The position numbers and the translations under genes were made by a program. This document shows, piece after piece, positions 8,611-19,739 of a DNA stretch of 43,100 bases. Below the pieces are notes generated by a model. That model searched no databases. It had not been told where the DNA came from and saw only the letters and a list, made by a program, of their open reading frames with translations. This DNA is from Colwellia sp. (GTDB taxonomy: Bacteria > Pseudomonadota > Gammaproteobacteria > Enterobacterales > Alteromonadaceae), in assembly GCF_013215345.1 (NCBI RefSeq), contig NZ_JABSOV010000029.1, forward strand, positions 1 through 43,100, read 5' to 3'. The stretch's first letter is position 1, and every line of letters begins with the position of its first letter.

Positions 8611-9032
8611 GATAATTCCTAATGCGTTATTGATAGTGTTAGTTTTTGTTGTTAGTGCAAGTATAGCTATATTTGTTTTTTCTTATTATTATCGTGATTA
8701 TTAATACTAGCTTTTACGTACTTATATGGTATTGCAATTAAATAGCTCAATACAAGTCTGTTTTGCTATATGACATTTATGTAAGCTATAACCAATAAGA
8801 CTCTAGCATACGATAAAATCATATCAATTTGATAAATATCGACTATATCGAATTAACTATTCAAGCAATAATCTAGCTTAGCTAAGCTGGAACAGGCTTA
8901 AAGCTATTTAAAAGACATTATCTATCCACATGCCATATATAGCGTACTATGATAACCGAAATGGATTAATCTAGACATCCGATCACTTACTCATACTTGG
9001 TAATTTAATCAAAAAATTTCCCAAAAAAAGTC
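8611..9032. other. Intergenic region with no supported gene
   Basis: About 420 bp upstream of the malic enzyme and downstream of the purA terminator, strongly AT-rich. It should hold the malic enzyme promoter (a TATACT element lies near 8660-8670 on the minus strand). No ORF, tRNA or clear repeat pair was seen. Confidence 0.45.
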
Positions 9033-9061
9033 AAAAAAAAGCCCAGCACTTAGCTAGACTT
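9033..9061 (-). terminator. Rho-independent terminator of purA
   Basis: On the minus strand AAGTCTAGC pairs with GCTGGGCTT (9 bp with two G-U pairs, 5-nt loop; arms 9053-9061 and 9039-9047), followed directly by eight T residues. It lies about 57 nt beyond the purA stop. Confidence 0.85.
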
Positions 9062-9117
9062 TTTATTAAGTAATTACCCTACCTTCTCTTTATTAGAGAA
9101 AAATAGCTAAAGTTATC

Positions 9118-10416
<1,299 letters not shown>

Positions 10417-10445
10417 TTACTATTTCGTAAGTAAATTAGGCGGGG

Positions 10446-10474
10446 ATTTTACCAAAGATCTATTTGTAGTCCAA
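10446..10474 (-). promoter_or_regulatory. Sigma-70 promoter of purA
   Basis: On the minus strand TTGGAC (10469-10474) and TAAAAT (10446-10451) are 17 nt apart, with a predicted start near 10439, about 26 nt before the purA ATG. It begins just after the terminator of the preceding gene, so purA appears to be an independent transcript. Confidence 0.7.
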
Positions 10475-10477
10475 GAG

Positions 10478-10504
10478 AAAAAAGCAGCTTTTTAGGCTGC
10501 TTTT
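10478..10504 (-). terminator. Rho-independent terminator of the secreted-protein gene
   Basis: AAAGCAGC and GCTGCTTT form an 8-bp stem with a 7-nt loop, followed on the minus strand by a T run. It lies about 37 nt after the stop of the gene ending at 10541, immediately before the purA promoter. Confidence 0.85.
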
Positions 10505-10540
10505 AAAATAACCTATTAAGTTAACAAGTTAGCTCAATAA

Positions 10541-11140
10541 TTATTCATAGCCCCAGGGCGTAATTGGCGTACTAATTGGCTTAGTTAAGTCAAAATCTAC
10601 TCTAAATTCTCTACCTTGACGGATCAACCGGTAAGTAAATTTTTCTGGATAGATATACATTTGCCAGGTATTACCAACAGATTGTGGTATGCCATTAGAG
10701 ACAAAAAGTTCTTTAGAGTATTGATCTGCAGGGAAAGATTGTACTTCGGCCCAACCAGCGTCATTAGTATGACCACCATACATAGTTGAATTGTCGTTGC
10801 TGCCATCTTTTTGTCTATGATCATGCTTTAGCGACAAACCTGAGCCAGTTTTAGTAATGATCCAAGTACGTGAAGCATCGTCACCAACATGGAAAGGGAC
10901 TTGTAATTGACTATCAGTACACTTGCGCACATGCATAACTAATTTTTTATTAGCAAAACTACCACCATCTGAATTATCAACAGTAACTTTACCCTCATAG
11001 GATTTACCACAGAGTTTACTGATATTATTAAAAAAGTCATCTTGGGTCTTAATGGAAACTAAAGGAGCTTCTGCCGCCATTAACGTTGTTGTCATTGGTA
11101 ACGATACGATTGCCGCGATAAGATATTTTCTTATTGTCAT
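10541..11140 (-). CDS. Conserved secreted protein of unknown function
   Basis: A 199-residue protein with a clear signal peptide (MTIRKYLIAAIVSLPMTTTLMAAEA, cleavage near residue 23). The mature part has two cysteines (LCGKSYEG near 43 and VRKCTD near 73) that could form a disulfide, and conserved-looking blocks such as HVGDDASRTWIITKT, LKHDHRQKDG, MYGG and FRVDFDLTKP. Similar proteins are recalled in Shewanella and related marine bacteria without an assigned function; no Pfam name is offered. It stands between hflC and purA, where E. coli has the unrelated small membrane protein yjeT. It is bounded by terminators on both sides and has its own promoter region. Confidence 0.82.
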   Translation of the reverse strand: MTIRKYLIAAIVSLPMTTTLMAAEAPLVSIKTQDDFFNNISKLCGKSYEGKVTVDNSDGGSFANKKLVMHVRKCTDSQLQVPFHVGDDASRTWIITKTGSGLSLKHDHRQKDGSNDNSTMYGGHTNDAGWAEVQSFPADQYSKELFVSNGIPQSVGNTWQMYIYPEKFTYRLIRQGREFRVDFDLTKPISTPITPWGYE

Positions 11141-11277
11141 TTTTTTACCTTTATTGAATGGGTACTCTACAGTCGCGCTTACTACTGCTATTTATCTATT
11201 ATTTAGAGTTAATCTCCTTGAATATAACAGAAGTTAAACGGGTTATTTGTTTCATAGTGTTCATTTGCATTAAGTAA

Positions 11278-11469
11278 CCTGAACTCGGCTTAACAAATGT
11301 TTCTCTAGCCGCTATTTTTACTTACTTCTGCGTTAAATTCACTTGCAATAGGCCAGCTATTGACGCGTAAATTAGCCTTGAATTAAGAAAAACTATCAAG
11401 CTAGAGGTAGCACTAAGTTATTTGGCTCATAGTTTCAATGAGTTAAATATATCTTAAACCGGGATCAGG
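11278..11469. mobile_element. MITE-like element with imperfect terminal inverted repeats and 8-bp target duplication
   Basis: The ends CCTGAACTCGGCTTAA (11278-11293) and TTAAACCGGGATCAGG (11454-11469) are inverted copies with three mismatches in 16. They are flanked by near-identical direct repeats TTAAGTAA (11270-11277) and TTAAGTAC (11470-11477), seven of eight bases the same. The 192-bp body has no ORF of note. This is the form of a non-autonomous transposon remnant; a transposase family is not assigned. It accounts for much of the 420-bp gap between the secreted protein gene and hflC. Confidence 0.65.
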
Positions 11470-11513
11470 TTAAGTACAGCTGATTCTGCATCAAGATATT
11501 TTGTATTAGGTAC

Positions 11514-11543
11514 AAAAAAGCCAGCAGATATGCTGGCTTTTTA
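11514..11543 (-). terminator. Rho-independent terminator of the hflK-hflC transcript
   Basis: A perfect 12-bp stem (AAAAAGCCAGCA / TGCTGGCTTTTT core, GATA loop on the plus strand; arms 11515-11526 and 11531-11542) with T tracts in either direction. It lies 18 nt after the hflC stop. Confidence 0.93.
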
Positions 11544-11560
11544 TAACACTAGAGTACTAA

Positions 11561-12448
11561 CTAGTTTTTAACTGCACTACCGCCTTTTAAATAACGGAAG
11601 AATTCGCTATCAGGTTGGACCACCATGATATCATTTTTACTGCTAAAGCTCTTTTCATACGCTTCAAGACTACGATAGAAGCTATAGAACTCGGCATCTT
11701 TGGTATAAGCATCGGCATAAACTTTCGCTGCAATAGCATCACCTTCACCACGTACGGTAAAAGAGTTCTTTTGTGCTTCAGCTAACATGATTGTTACTTT
11801 AGCATCAATAGTCGCACGGAGAATTTCTGCTTGCTCTTGACCTTGTGACCTATGCTCTTTAGCAACAGCCGTTCGCTCAGCACGCATACGCTCATAAATT
11901 GAATTACTTATCTCAGTAGGTAAGTTAATCGCTTTAATACGTACGTCTACTACTTCAATGCCTAAATCTTCCCGACTACTGGAAGCACTTTCTAAGGCTT
12001 TACTCATGATCGCAGAACGATCACCAGAAACGATTTCTTTAATGGTACGATTACCGAATTCGGTACGTAAACCGTTATTAACTTTCTGCTTAAGTAGTGC
12101 ACGAGCATTATCTACAGAGCCGCCAGTACGGAGGTAATAAGTAGAAAAATCAACGATGCGCCATTTAACAAATGAGTCGACCATTAAATCTTTTTTCTCT
12201 GATGTTACAAAACGATCTGCTGGTTCATCTAACGTTTGAATACGCGCATCTAATTTACGTACTGTCTCGATAAATGGAATCTTGAAATGTAAACCCGGCT
12301 CAAACACCATCATTTCATCAGTAGCACTATCACGTTTAATCTTTGAGAATTGGAATACGATGCCACGTTGGCCTTCGTAAATCACAAAAACTGACGATAC
12401 CGCAAGAATGAAAAGTAGCGATATTATCGCAATGATAAAATTTTTCAT
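11561..12448 (-). CDS. hflC: FtsH protease modulator HflC
   Basis: HflC pairs with HflK in a large membrane-bound periplasmic-facing complex around the FtsH protease and tunes its degradation of membrane proteins. The 295-residue protein has one N-terminal transmembrane segment (about 4-24) and a prohibitin/SPFH domain. E. coli-like blocks include EPGLHFKIPFIETVRKLDARIQT, ADRFVTSEKKDL, VDVRIKAINLPTE, YERMRAER and AYEKSFS. It is shorter than E. coli HflC (334), mainly through a shorter region before LGIEVVDVRI. Its start is 3 nt after the hflK stop, so the two are translationally close. Confidence 0.96.
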   Translation of the reverse strand: MKNFIIAIISLLFILAVSSVFVIYEGQRGIVFQFSKIKRDSATDEMMVFEPGLHFKIPFIETVRKLDARIQTLDEPADRFVTSEKKDLMVDSFVKWRIVDFSTYYLRTGGSVDNARALLKQKVNNGLRTEFGNRTIKEIVSGDRSAIMSKALESASSSREDLGIEVVDVRIKAINLPTEISNSIYERMRAERTAVAKEHRSQGQEQAEILRATIDAKVTIMLAEAQKNSFTVRGEGDAIAAKVYADAYTKDAEFYSFYRSLEAYEKSFSSKNDIMVVQPDSEFFRYLKGGSAVKN

Positions 12449-12451
12449 TGT

Positions 12452-13600
12452 TTAGTTTCTCCCGTTGCTGAATCTATCAGAGCGGTCTGACGATGACGAA
12501 GGTGATGTGTTTAGATTAGGTTCAGTTAATGGAGCATAAGAATTTTTATTACTGCGTTTACTGGTATTTTGCTGTTGAATAATTTTATCTAAAGGTAAGT
12601 ACATCATATTATTACTCCCTTCAACATCAATCATAACCTTACTAGTATTGCCATATACTTTTTCCATGGTGGCAATATATAAACGTTCACGTGTTACTTT
12701 CGGAGCAGCCTGATATTCGGGTAAGATTTTTTCGAAACGAGCTACCTCACCTTGTGCATCTAAGACTATTTGAGCTTTATAGGCAATGGCTTCTTGCTCC
12801 ATACGCTTAACTCGACCACGTGCACGAGGCTCTATACCACGAGCATAAGCTTCGGCTTCACGTAGGAAACGAACCTCATCTTCTTGTGCAGAAATTGCAT
12901 CATCAAAAGCATCTTTCACTTCATTTGGTGGACGAGCGTCTTTAAAGTTAACATCAACAATAATTAAGCCTAGGTTATAAGGGGCAATTATTTTTTCTAA
13001 CTCTTGCCATACCGATTGACGAATATCTTCACGTCCACGAGTTAGAATGTCATCCATATCGGCATGGCCAACAACATAACGAAGCGCACTATCAAGTGAT
13101 TGATTCAAGCTATCATCAGCATTAGTTACACTGAAAATATAGTTGCGGGGATCAACAACACGATACTGGATTTGCATCTCTACACGTACTACGTTTTCAT
13201 CTTTAGTTAGCATAAAGCCAGATGAAGGCATATCACGGGTACTTTGTATATCTACCGGAATAATGCGGTCAATAAAGGTCCACTTCCAGTTAATACCAGG
13301 TTCAACTGTACCTGAGTACTCACCAAATCTTAGTACAATACCTTGCTCAGCTTCCTTAATGGTGTAAAAACCACTAAAGGCATAAACAATTGAAGCGACG
13401 ATCAAAGCAATACTTAACCCAATGCTAGAAAAGCTTTTGCCTGAGCCAGAACCACCTTTAGTGGTTTTACCACCAAAAATCCCGGTAACTTTTTTACCAA
13501 GATCATTAAGAAGTTCATCTAAATCAGGTGGACCTTGATTCTTGCCACCTTTATTTTTCCAGGGGTCTTTATCATTATTCCCCGGTTCGTTCCAAGCCAT
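12452..13600 (-). CDS. hflK: FtsH protease modulator HflK
   Basis: HflK is the partner of HflC in the FtsH-regulating SPFH complex. The protein begins MAWNEPGNNDKDPW, matching E. coli MAWNQPGNN, and GGAGA lies 6 nt before this ATG. The start at 13600 is therefore chosen over an in-frame ATG eight codons upstream. A Gly/Lys-rich cytoplasmic region is followed by one transmembrane segment (about 65-85) and the SPFH domain (VLRFGEY, EPGINWKWTFIDRIIPV, VVDPRNYIFSV). The C-terminal tail (from about 345) is Ser/Asn-rich and low in complexity. hflX lies 63 nt upstream, and hflC follows directly. Confidence 0.96.
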   Translation of the reverse strand: MAWNEPGNNDKDPWKNKGGKNQGPPDLDELLNDLGKKVTGIFGGKTTKGGSGSGKSFSSIGLSIALIVASIVYAFSGFYTIKEAEQGIVLRFGEYSGTVEPGINWKWTFIDRIIPVDIQSTRDMPSSGFMLTKDENVVRVEMQIQYRVVDPRNYIFSVTNADDSLNQSLDSALRYVVGHADMDDILTRGREDIRQSVWQELEKIIAPYNLGLIIVDVNFKDARPPNEVKDAFDDAISAQEDEVRFLREAEAYARGIEPRARGRVKRMEQEAIAYKAQIVLDAQGEVARFEKILPEYQAAPKVTRERLYIATMEKVYGNTSKVMIDVEGSNNMMYLPLDKIIQQQNTSKRSNKNSYAPLTEPNLNTSPSSSSDRSDRFSNGRN

Positions 13601-13663
13601 ATTGTTCTCCACTAAAATCGGCAAAAAATAGAATTATCGCCGCTATAATTAAAATTATTTAAC

Positions 13664-14950
13664 TTAATGTTCGATATAATCGACTAATTCACTGTACTTA
13701 GTCGCAATTAATCTGTCCCATTCCCGCGATGGCATATTCACTTCAAGGTGACAATAACCTTGCTCATCAAAAGCCTCACTGGTAATGCAATTTAACTTGT
13801 ACAATTCACCACGTAATTTTCCTGCACTTGGCGGGATATTCAATTGGTGATTCACAACTTGTATGTCCAATCGTTCAGCAAGTGCTGTAAATAACAGCTC
13901 AACACCAATATTCGCTTGTGCCGAAAGCCAAACACGAATTGGAACACCTTGATCGTCTCTATCTATACGCGGTTCAATATCATCTAAGTTATCAATTTTA
14001 TTACAGATAACCAACTGAGGCACGTCGTGAGCTTCTATCTCTTTAAGTACATATTCTACTTGTTCGATATTTTCGCTACGCCTGTCATCTGAAATATCAA
14101 CCACATGCAATAACAACTCAGCTTCACGAGTTTCGGTCAACGTTGCTTTAAATGCCGCGACTAAATCATGAGGCAAATGACGAATAAAGCCTACCGTATC
14201 AGCTAATATAACCCGACCGACGCCTGGTAACTCCATTTTTCTTAATGTCGGATCTAAAGTCGCAAATAGTTGATCAGCCGTATAAACTTCTGACTGAGTT
14301 AGGGTATTAAATAAAGTTGATTTACCAGCATTGGTATAGCCCACTAGCGATAAAGTCGGTAATTCGGCTCTAGTTCTAGCTCTACGCCCTTGCTGTCTTT
14401 GTACTTCAACTTTCCCTAAACGCTTACGAATGTTAACCATGCGTTCACGCAATAACCGTCTATCTGTTTCTAGTTGTGTTTCACCTGGCCCTCGAAGGCC
14501 GATACCACCTTTTTGTCGTTCTAAATGCGTCCACCCACGAATCAAGCGACTACTCATATGACGTAGCTGTGCTAATTCGACTTGTAATTTACCTTCATGA
14601 GTTCGAGCTCGTTGGGCAAAAATATCTAGAATTAAAGTAGTGCGATCAACAACTCGGCATTCACATAATGCCTCAATATTTTTTTCTTGAGACGGTGTTA
14701 AGCTATGATTAAACAGAATAACATTAGCGCCAACTAAATGAACTGCGTCTCGTATTTCTTCAGCTTTACCTGAGCCAACAAAAAAACGAGCGTGTGGAGT
14801 ATTTCGCTTACCTGTTACCACGGTTAACGCTTGTACACCTGCTGAAGACACTAACATTTTAAATTCGTTTAGGTCTTCTCTACAGCTTTCATCTGGAAAG
14901 TCTAAATGAACAAGTACGGCTTGCTCACCCGCTTGATAACGTTCAAACAA
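13664..14950 (-). CDS. hflX: Ribosome-associated GTPase HflX
   Basis: HflX is a GTPase that binds the 50S subunit and splits or rescues stalled ribosomes under stress. The 428-residue protein begins MFERYQAGEQAVLVHLDF, matching E. coli MFDRYDAGEQAVLVH. The start is TTG: an in-frame TAA lies three codons upstream, and AGGA about 10 nt upstream is a possible ribosome binding site. The N-terminal HflX domain contains RARTHEGKLQVELAQL and the GGIGLRGPGETQLETDRR glycine-rich segment. The G domain has GYTNAGKST (G1), DPTLR, DTVGF (G3) and NKID (G4). It follows hfq by 54 nt with no terminator, as in the E. coli hfq-hflX unit. Confidence 0.96.
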   Translation of the reverse strand: MFERYQAGEQAVLVHLDFPDESCREDLNEFKMLVSSAGVQALTVVTGKRNTPHARFFVGSGKAEEIRDAVHLVGANVILFNHSLTPSQEKNIEALCECRVVDRTTLILDIFAQRARTHEGKLQVELAQLRHMSSRLIRGWTHLERQKGGIGLRGPGETQLETDRRLLRERMVNIRKRLGKVEVQRQQGRRARTRAELPTLSLVGYTNAGKSTLFNTLTQSEVYTADQLFATLDPTLRKMELPGVGRVILADTVGFIRHLPHDLVAAFKATLTETREAELLLHVVDISDDRRSENIEQVEYVLKEIEAHDVPQLVICNKIDNLDDIEPRIDRDDQGVPIRVWLSAQANIGVELLFTALAERLDIQVVNHQLNIPPSAGKLRGELYKLNCITSEAFDEQGYCHLEVNMPSREWDRLIATKYSELVDYIEH

Positions 14951-15004
14951 TAGCGTTAAATCCTAGTGCCATGATTGAATGTACTCAAAGAAAGATAAAA
15001 AGCT

Positions 15005-15286
<282 letters not shown>

Positions 15287-15418
15287 TTACTGGTAAAACT
15301 TGAAGAACAGTAACAAAGTTTCTGAAAAATTTACTATGAAAACAACACAACACAACGTCGTATTAAATAGCTAACAAATTAATTATACATCAATTTTCAA
15401 CTAATGCTTTATATTTGC

Positions 15419-16375
15419 TTATGCTTTTTTCTTGCTGTCAAGCAGTGATAAAACTTGTGCTAAGTTAGTGTTATCATCCGTTGTTAACCAGTGTAAATCG
15501 GGCCAATTGCGTAACCAAGTTAATTGCCTTTTAGCCAATTGCCTAGTTGCACAAACACCACGAAAAATCATTTCATCATGATCAAATTCACCATCAAGGT
15601 ATTGCCACATCTGCCTGTAGCCTACGCAGCGAATAGCAGGTAAATCTTGATGTAAATCACCTCGTGATTTTAACTTAATCACTTCTTGTTCAAAGCCCAT
15701 GGCAATCATTTGTTGATAACGTAAGGCAATTCGCTCATGTAGCGTACTTCGCTCTTGAGGCGTTATCGCTAATTGTAGAACATTGCCGCCGAGCTTAGCA
15801 CCTTTTATTTGAGTCAATTGTGTCAAAGTGTTACTTGTTAGCCTATACACTTCAAGGGCTCTGGTTAAGCGTTGTGGATCGTTTGGATGAATTCGTAAGG
15901 CAGAAACGGGGTCTATTTCCGCTAGCTGATCATGCATTGCTTGCCAGCCTTTTGCCAAAGCTTCACGCTCAATCGCTTGGCGTATTTCGGTATTTGCTGT
16001 CGGTAACGGCGAAATTCCTTCAATTAAGCTTTTGAAATACATCATAGTACCGCCGACCAATAATGGAATACGGTTATTACTTCTAATCTCAGCAATTTCA
16101 GCTAAGGCATCTCGACAAAAATCGGCTGCTGAGTAGCTCTCGCTAGCATCCCGTAAATCAATAAGTCGATGAGGATACTGAGCCAATTCTACTTTGGTTG
16201 GCTTAGCTGTACCTATATTCATATCTCGATAAATGAGCGCGGAGTCGACGCTGACTATATCGCAAGGCAACGCTTCTTGTAGTGCCATGGCCAAGGCGGT
16301 TTTACCCGATGCTGTTGGTCCCATTAAACAAATAACAGGTGGCTGATTTGACTCTGTGATACTTTCAACTGACAC
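15419..16375 (-). CDS. miaA: tRNA dimethylallyltransferase MiaA
   Basis: MiaA transfers a dimethylallyl group to N6 of A37 in tRNAs that read codons starting with U. The 318-residue protein has the P-loop [11 protein letters not shown] (residues 19-29), the substrate-binding [16 protein letters not shown], the [10 protein letters not shown] motif and the C-terminal [13 protein letters not shown] segment. It lies 34 nt after mutL, with the order mutL-miaA-hfq as in E. coli. Confidence 0.97.
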   Translation of the reverse strand: MSVESITESNQPPVICLMGPTASGKTALAMALQEALPCDIVSVDSALIYRDMNIGTAKPTKVELAQYPHRLIDLRDASESYSAADFCRDALAEIAEIRSNNRIPLLVGGTMMYFKSLIEGISPLPTANTEIRQAIEREALAKGWQAMHDQLAEIDPVSALRIHPNDPQRLTRALEVYRLTSNTLTQLTQIKGAKLGGNVLQLAITPQERSTLHERIALRYQQMIAMGFEQEVIKLKSRGDLHQDLPAIRCVGYRQMWQYLDGEFDHDEMIFRGVCATRQLAKRQLTWLRNWPDLHWLTTDDNTNLAQVLSLLDSKKKA

Positions 16376-16409
16376 GAATACTGAACTCTATCTAAATTAA
16401 CTAAAGGAA

Positions 16410-18383
16410 TTAAAGCAACTGCTTAATATGAGATGTAAGGTCAAGGGCAATAGAATTCAAGAGCAATTGTTCACTAAGTTGTCCATTAAACAGTTTTCTT
16501 GACAGTTTTAATAAAATTTCTGCCTGTATTGCATCGTATTGCGTTAAAACCATTGCAAAGCCAATACTATGATAAAAACTATCTTCACTAAGTTGTTTAC
16601 CGTCATTAGTATTATGCTGTTGAATAAGATCATCAATAATGACGATAAAGGCACGACTTACATCTTGCTCACGCAATAGCGCCGGGAATTGCCTTATTTG
16701 TATTTTATTTCTTCCCTGCTCAACAAATATCACACCCGCTTTAGTCAGTTGTTCTTGTTCCGCTAAGGCCAGCTTTAATTGCTGGTCAGAAAGACTTACC
16801 ATCACGGGTAATAATAAAGGTTGACTGACTAAGCCGGCAATAGTGCTATCTGCTTGCTCTCTTGTTGTCTGCCAACTTTGCTCAACAAGTTTACTGTAAG
16901 TATTTGTTGCTAATTTAAACAGCGATAGAACTCTTACTTTATTATCGACTTCATAAAGTGCATACCCAGGTTGCTGTAAGCTTAGCAAGATGCTCTGATT
17001 TGATGAGTATTGCTGATTGCCTAACTCATGTTCGAGTTCAAACTCTTTATCCGATGCTATTGAAAGCGGCACTTCACTTACAACGTCAGTATAAGGCGTC
17101 ATTAATGCTTGATAGTTAGTCGCTGCCGCTGGAGAAACTCTATTACTCGTTGCTTGCCTGTCATTACCAATATAACCATAAGCCGATTGACGATGACTAG
17201 CATCATTTGCTGGCTGTAACGGTGTGACATAATCTGCCCGTGGGTAATTTACTGATGAGTCATTCGCGCTCGGCGACTGGCCAACTTGAGCTTCATTGAT
17301 ACCGATTCCATCTACAGAAGCATAGGACTGCTCTGGTGCTAGCGTAATATCACTATCAGGTGTAGTAAATAACTCCTCACCGGATAACGCTGACGTCAAC
17401 GCTTTATGACAAACAGAATAGATAAAATCATGTACATAGCGGCTTTGATGAAAGCGTACTTCATGTTTTGCTGGATGAACATTAACATCCACTTCTTTGT
17501 GATCAAGCTGCAAAAATAAGACAAAGGCTGGATAAGTATCTGGCGGCAATAAATCTGCATACGCTTGGCGTATGGCATGATTAATTAACTTATCACGCAT
17601 CATCCGACCATTAACATAGCTATAGCAAAGATCATTTTGACTGCGTGAGAAACTTGGTTTTGCTAACCAGCCAGATAGCTTCATATTGTCGTGGGGACAA
17701 TCGACTTCAACAGCATGTTCAATAAACTTTGGTCCACAGACACTAGCTACACGTTTCGTCTGTTGTGCATGCGTACTCGCCATACGGTATTGACGAACAG
17801 TTTTACCGTTATGCGTTAACATAAAGCTGACTTGAAAGTGGGCCAGTGCAATGCGACGTACTACTTCATCAATATGATTAAATTCTGTTTTTTCTGTACG
17901 TAAGAACTTCCGCCTAGCGGGCGTATTAAAGAACAGATCGAGTACTTCAATGCTGGTACCGTCGGGGTGAGCCGCAGGTTTAATATGCACCGACATATCT
18001 CGCCCTTCTGCGACGGCTTGCCATGCAGTAGCTTGAGTGTTCGGTTTGGAGGTTAAGGTTAACCGGGAAACTGAGCTGATACTGGCTAATGCTTCACCAC
18101 GAAACCCTAAGCTATCAATAGCTTCGAGATCATTTAAATCTTTGATCTTACTGGTTGCATGACGACTTAACGCCAAGGTTAATTCGTCTTTAACTATGCC
18201 ATGACCATTGTCAGTGATTTTTATCTTTTTGATGCCACCTTTATCAACATCAATGTGAATCGATGTAGCACCAGCATCTAAACTATTTTCAATCAGTTCT
18301 TTAATAACAGATGCAGGGCGCTCGACCACTTCGCCAGCAGCAATTTGGTTAGCCAAACGTGCCGGTAATATCGCAATAGTCAT
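16410..18383 (-). CDS. mutL: DNA mismatch repair protein MutL
   Basis: MutL couples mismatch recognition by MutS to strand incision. The 657-residue protein has the N-terminal GHKL ATPase with NQIAAGEVVERPASVIKELIENSLDAG, the DNGHGI motif, SRHATSKI and GFRGEALASI, then a transducer domain with VHPAKHEVRF. A long Ser/Ala/Asn-rich linker (about 345-465) leads to a C-terminal dimerisation domain. The DQHAxxERxxYE endonuclease motif is not seen, which fits the non-nicking MutL of species using MutH. The start is 5 nt after the amidase stop, so the two are probably co-transcribed. Confidence 0.97.
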   Translation of the reverse strand: MTIAILPARLANQIAAGEVVERPASVIKELIENSLDAGATSIHIDVDKGGIKKIKITDNGHGIVKDELTLALSRHATSKIKDLNDLEAIDSLGFRGEALASISSVSRLTLTSKPNTQATAWQAVAEGRDMSVHIKPAAHPDGTSIEVLDLFFNTPARRKFLRTEKTEFNHIDEVVRRIALAHFQVSFMLTHNGKTVRQYRMASTHAQQTKRVASVCGPKFIEHAVEVDCPHDNMKLSGWLAKPSFSRSQNDLCYSYVNGRMMRDKLINHAIRQAYADLLPPDTYPAFVLFLQLDHKEVDVNVHPAKHEVRFHQSRYVHDFIYSVCHKALTSALSGEELFTTPDSDITLAPEQSYASVDGIGINEAQVGQSPSANDSSVNYPRADYVTPLQPANDASHRQSAYGYIGNDRQATSNRVSPAAATNYQALMTPYTDVVSEVPLSIASDKEFELEHELGNQQYSSNQSILLSLQQPGYALYEVDNKVRVLSLFKLATNTYSKLVEQSWQTTREQADSTIAGLVSQPLLLPVMVSLSDQQLKLALAEQEQLTKAGVIFVEQGRNKIQIRQFPALLREQDVSRAFIVIIDDLIQQHNTNDGKQLSEDSFYHSIGFAMVLTQYDAIQAEILLKLSRKLFNGQLSEQLLLNSIALDLTSHIKQLL

Positions 18384-18388
18384 AGGGG

Positions 18389-19723
18389 TTATCCAGTACG
18401 GGGAATTTTTAAGGTTTGCCCAATACGTAAAGAATTAGACTTTAAGTTATTGACAGATTTTAATTTACTCATAGAGATATTGTAACGTTTAGCTAGTACC
18501 GATAATGATTCACCACTGCGTACTTTATGCTTTTTATAACCAACAGAAGCAAAGTATGAGCCGGTTAGAGGATAAGCAAGAAAGTGTGCTTTAATACCCG
18601 TATGAATTGCATTAGCTAACCGCTGCTGATGTTTAGGCCAAGTTAAATTTTTCTCTTCTCTATGATTAGAAATAAAACCTGTTTCGACCAGAATAGAGGG
18701 GATATCTGATGACTTTAACACAGCAAAATTACCATTTTGTGGCGTCTTTTTATGCATTTTAGTGATTTTTTTCATTTCTTTGATCACTTTATTAGCAACA
18801 CCAAAACTTACGCCAAGGGAGTGCTCTTTACTCATATCCGCTAAGGCCAGCGCTAAGTGGCTATCTGAAGTATTCTTGATTACCCCGCCGCCGCCGCCAA
18901 GCAATTCTGATTTTTTTTCTCTATTTGCTAACCACTTGGCCATCTCTGATTCGGCCCTACGTTTAGTCACAACCCAGACCGAGGCACCACTAGGTCCAGG
19001 GGTACGGAATGCATCTGCATGAATGGAGACTAAGAAATCAACATTTTTTTCTCGAGCTAAACTGGTGCGACGATTTAAATTAACATAATAATCACCGGTA
19101 CGGATCATTACCGCCTTCATACCTTTTTCTTTATTAATTAGCTTCTGCAATTTTTTAGCTATCGCTAAGGTTACATTTTTTTCATAGGTGCCTTTACTGC
19201 CAATTGAGCCAGGATCTTCACCACCATGACCAGCAACAACACCAATTATAATATCGCCTATATTTTTCCTGTCTTTAGCAGTGCTTTTCACTGTTGTTTT
19301 TTTATCATATAAATCAATAACTAAACGGTGACCATATTGGCCTGCTGGTGATAGCGGAAAAACAGTAAGTTGATAGGATTGGCTCAGCTCTAACACTAAG
19401 CGGGTTTTGCCTTTATTGATACTAGATCGAAAAAGCTTTACCCGAGGATCGTTGGCAGCAAGGTTTTTTAGCGGCACAGTATTTTTAGTGTTGGTAAAAT
19501 CGATGACCAAGCGGTTTGGATTACTTAAGGTAAAGTACTTGTAATCAGGTTTTTTCTTAACATCAAAAACTATACGAGTATTTTCTGGCGCCGGCCAGAC
19601 ACGAATGCCATCAATGCTATTAGCAGCAAAGCCACTTACCGAAAATAACATCGATAAGGCAAAAGCACATAATAAACTAAATGCGCGTAACTTTACTAGC
19701 GCTAGAAGAACCCTGTAATACAT
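18389..19723 (-). CDS. amiB: N-acetylmuramoyl-L-alanine amidase with AMIN and LysM domains (AmiB-like)
   Basis: This periplasmic zinc amidase cuts the peptide stem from muramic acid during septal peptidoglycan splitting. A long signal sequence (about 1-33) is followed by an AMIN domain (about 36-140; DGIRVWPAPENTRIVFDV, NRLVIDF) that targets the septum. The Amidase_3 catalytic domain (about 158-380) has zinc ligands in GHGGEDPG (H166) and YEKN (E181), SIHADAF, and the catalytic-site VETGFISN. One C-terminal LysM repeat (about 397-442) ends in LRIGQTLKIP. Its place between tsaE and mutL is that of E. coli amiB, which is the basis for the symbol; LytM-factor activation is expected by family. 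Confidence 0.94.
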   Translation of the reverse strand: MYYRVLLALVKLRAFSLLCAFALSMLFSVSGFAANSIDGIRVWPAPENTRIVFDVKKKPDYKYFTLSNPNRLVIDFTNTKNTVPLKNLAANDPRVKLFRSSINKGKTRLVLELSQSYQLTVFPLSPAGQYGHRLVIDLYDKKTTVKSTAKDRKNIGDIIIGVVAGHGGEDPGSIGSKGTYEKNVTLAIAKKLQKLINKEKGMKAVMIRTGDYYVNLNRRTSLAREKNVDFLVSIHADAFRTPGPSGASVWVVTKRRAESEMAKWLANREKKSELLGGGGGVIKNTSDSHLALALADMSKEHSLGVSFGVANKVIKEMKKITKMHKKTPQNGNFAVLKSSDIPSILVETGFISNHREEKNLTWPKHQQRLANAIHTGIKAHFLAYPLTGSYFASVGYKKHKVRSGESLSVLAKRYNISMSKLKSVNNLKSNSLRIGQTLKIPRTG

Positions 19724-19739
19724 CCAACTCCCCCAATTT

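Noticed and set aside
11052-11237. Plus-strand ORF overlapping the start of the secreted-protein gene
   Set aside because: It arises from the complement of the signal-peptide region and its upstream DNA; no family resemblance and no ribosome binding site.
12452-13624. Longer HflK with eight extra N-terminal residues
   Set aside because: GGAGA lies within that extension 6 nt before the second ATG, and only the shorter form starts like E. coli HflK.
18762-19022. Plus-strand ORF inside amiB
   Set aside because: Low-complexity complement (poly-Pro) of the amidase coding frame.
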